Below, one piece after another: positions 29,820 through 30,386 of a stretch of DNA of 30,386 nucleotides. Where the stretch lies: NCBI GenBank assembly GCA_934232845.1, contig CAKQGD010000018.1, forward strand, positions 1 through 30,386, read 5' to 3'. Every line of letters begins with the position of its first letter. Position 1 is the first letter of the stretch. This DNA comes from an uncultured Oscillospiraceae bacterium (GTDB lineage Bacteria; Bacillota; Clostridia; Oscillospirales; Ruminococcaceae). Made by a program: the position numbers and the translations under genes. Below the pieces are notes generated by a model. It did not search any database. It saw nothing but the letters and a program-made list of their open reading frames with translations, and was not told the origin of the DNA.

Positions 29820-30188
29820 TCACTTGGAAGGAATGATCTCGAGCCAGTAGCCGTCGGGATCACTGATAAAGTAAACGCCCATCGCACGGTTTTCGAAACA
29901 GATGCATCCCATTTCTTCGTGCAGGAGGTGCGCTTCCTCCAGATTGTCTGTGGTAAAGGCAAGGTGAATCTCGTTTTCTCCCAAATTGTAAGGATCCTGA
30001 TGATCCCGAAGCCACGTCAGTTCCAACTGATGTTCGCTTTTTCCATCGGAGAGAAATACAAGAATGAAGCTGCCGTCGGGAGCTTCTTTGCGGCGGACGA
30101 CCGTGAGCCCCAGAGCTTTTTCATAAAAAGCTATGCTCGCTTTCAGATCACAAACATTCAGATTATTGTGTGCAAACCGAAATGACAT
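29820..30188 (-). CDS. VOC/glyoxalase I-family protein
   Basis: 122 residues, the size of lactoylglutathione lyase (GloA). Two beta-alpha-beta-beta-beta units are visible, with metal-ligand positions filled: His in FAHNNLNV, Glu in QLELTW, His in IHLAFTT and Glu in WLEIIPS. DLKASIAFYEKALGL is the typical first helix. It may detoxify methylglyoxal or act on another substrate; many VOC proteins are not glyoxalases, so gloA is not asserted. The ATG follows GAGGGGG. A possible -10 (TATACT at 30225-30220) lacks a clear -35. A terminator at 29701-29736 follows. Confidence 0.88.
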   Translation of the reverse strand: MSFRFAHNNLNVCDLKASIAFYEKALGLTVVRRKEAPDGSFILVFLSDGKSEHQLELTWLRDHQDPYNLGENEIHLAFTTDNLEEAHLLHEEMGCICFENRAMGVYFISDPDGYWLEIIPSK

Positions 30189-30345
30189 GTCGCTCGCCCC
30201 CTCTCGTTTTGTTGTTTTCAGTATACTCCAAACAAGAGGGGAAAATCATCCGTTTGGGATGAAGAAGCAGTGACAATCCGTGTTCACATCCCGCCGAAGA
30301 AATGACAAATCTTCTTACGGTCTTACGGCAGGATAAAATATCGTT

Positions 30346-30386
30346 TCAGCTTGTATAATCTTCTATCAGCGTCAGCAGTGTCTGGT
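30346..30386 (-). CDS. Possible 3' end of a leftward gene, cut by the window edge
   Basis: A leftward frame enters from the right edge, reads QTLLTLIEDYTS and stops at TGA (30348-30346). Codons are of the kind used by the neighbours, but twelve residues are too few to judge, and a second open frame ends at about 30326. No terminator follows clearly; the stretch 30228-30345 has only short repeats (TCTTACGG twice). Confidence 0.3.
   Translation of the reverse strand, partial: QTLLTLIEDYTS

Overview
The window looks like chromosomal DNA of an anaerobic Gram-positive Bacillota, most likely a gut-type Clostridia of the Oscillospirales kind. Reasons: moderately GC-rich genes with strong GGAGG-type ribosome sites, many Ser/Glu-rich lipoproteins, an Rnf-type cluster, a MecA-like adaptor and a short LexA with a Gram-positive style SOS box. 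I see no rRNA, tRNA, CRISPR array, transposase or phage gene.

Layout. 1-2436 (leftward): end of a surface-polysaccharide cluster, with an O-antigen ligase-like protein (cut by the window edge) and a Wzx-type flippase. 2437-3456: an AT-rich island with one rightward unknown gene under an operator-like promoter, a tiny ORF behind a hairpin, and probable gene debris. 3511-4590: a BMP/PnrA-type nucleoside-binding lipoprotein. 4843-12196: nine leftward genes, in transcription order rnfC-, rnfD-, rnfE- and rnfA-like, a membrane-anchored glycoside-hydrolase-like protein, a small unknown protein, deoD, deoB, cdd. 12226-13439: a MecA-like protein facing rpe. 13812-17399: response regulator, histidine kinase and HtrA protease in one operon. 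17773-19735: a lipoprotein, acpP, and divergent lexA. 19868-22394: two lipoproteins, one PstS-like. 22688-25949: a FlK-like thioesterase, an old-yellow-enzyme/FAD/4Fe-4S reductase and a nitroreductase, with a divergent LysR gene at 26130-27062. 27278-30188: pyrimidine nucleoside phosphorylase, a stand-alone E2-like acyltransferase homologue and a VOC/glyoxalase protein.

How the genes fit. Nucleoside salvage recurs: a nucleoside-type binding lipoprotein, cytidine deaminase, phosphopentomutase, purine nucleoside phosphorylase and, 20 kb away, pyrimidine nucleoside phosphorylase together feed pentose phosphate to central metabolism, where rpe acts. The kinase/regulator/HtrA operon looks like an envelope-stress circuit.

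Main discovery candidate. The Rnf-like set has only C, D, E and A; the usual G and B genes are absent here. By hand comparison with remembered canonical Rnf sequences, RnfE-like has lost both cysteines of the intramembrane 2Fe-2S site, RnfA-like has lost one and displaced the other, RnfC-like has lost the Gly-rich FMN/NADH motif but keeps two 4Fe-4S motifs, and the RnfD flavin-acceptor Thr is Ser. The reading frames are intact and tightly overlapped, so this looks like a repurposed Rnf-derived membrane complex rather than a decayed one. Other points worth a look: a pdp promoter inside the preceding gene followed at once by a terminator hairpin, an E2-like protein lacking both catalytic residues, and several palindromes placed on promoters.
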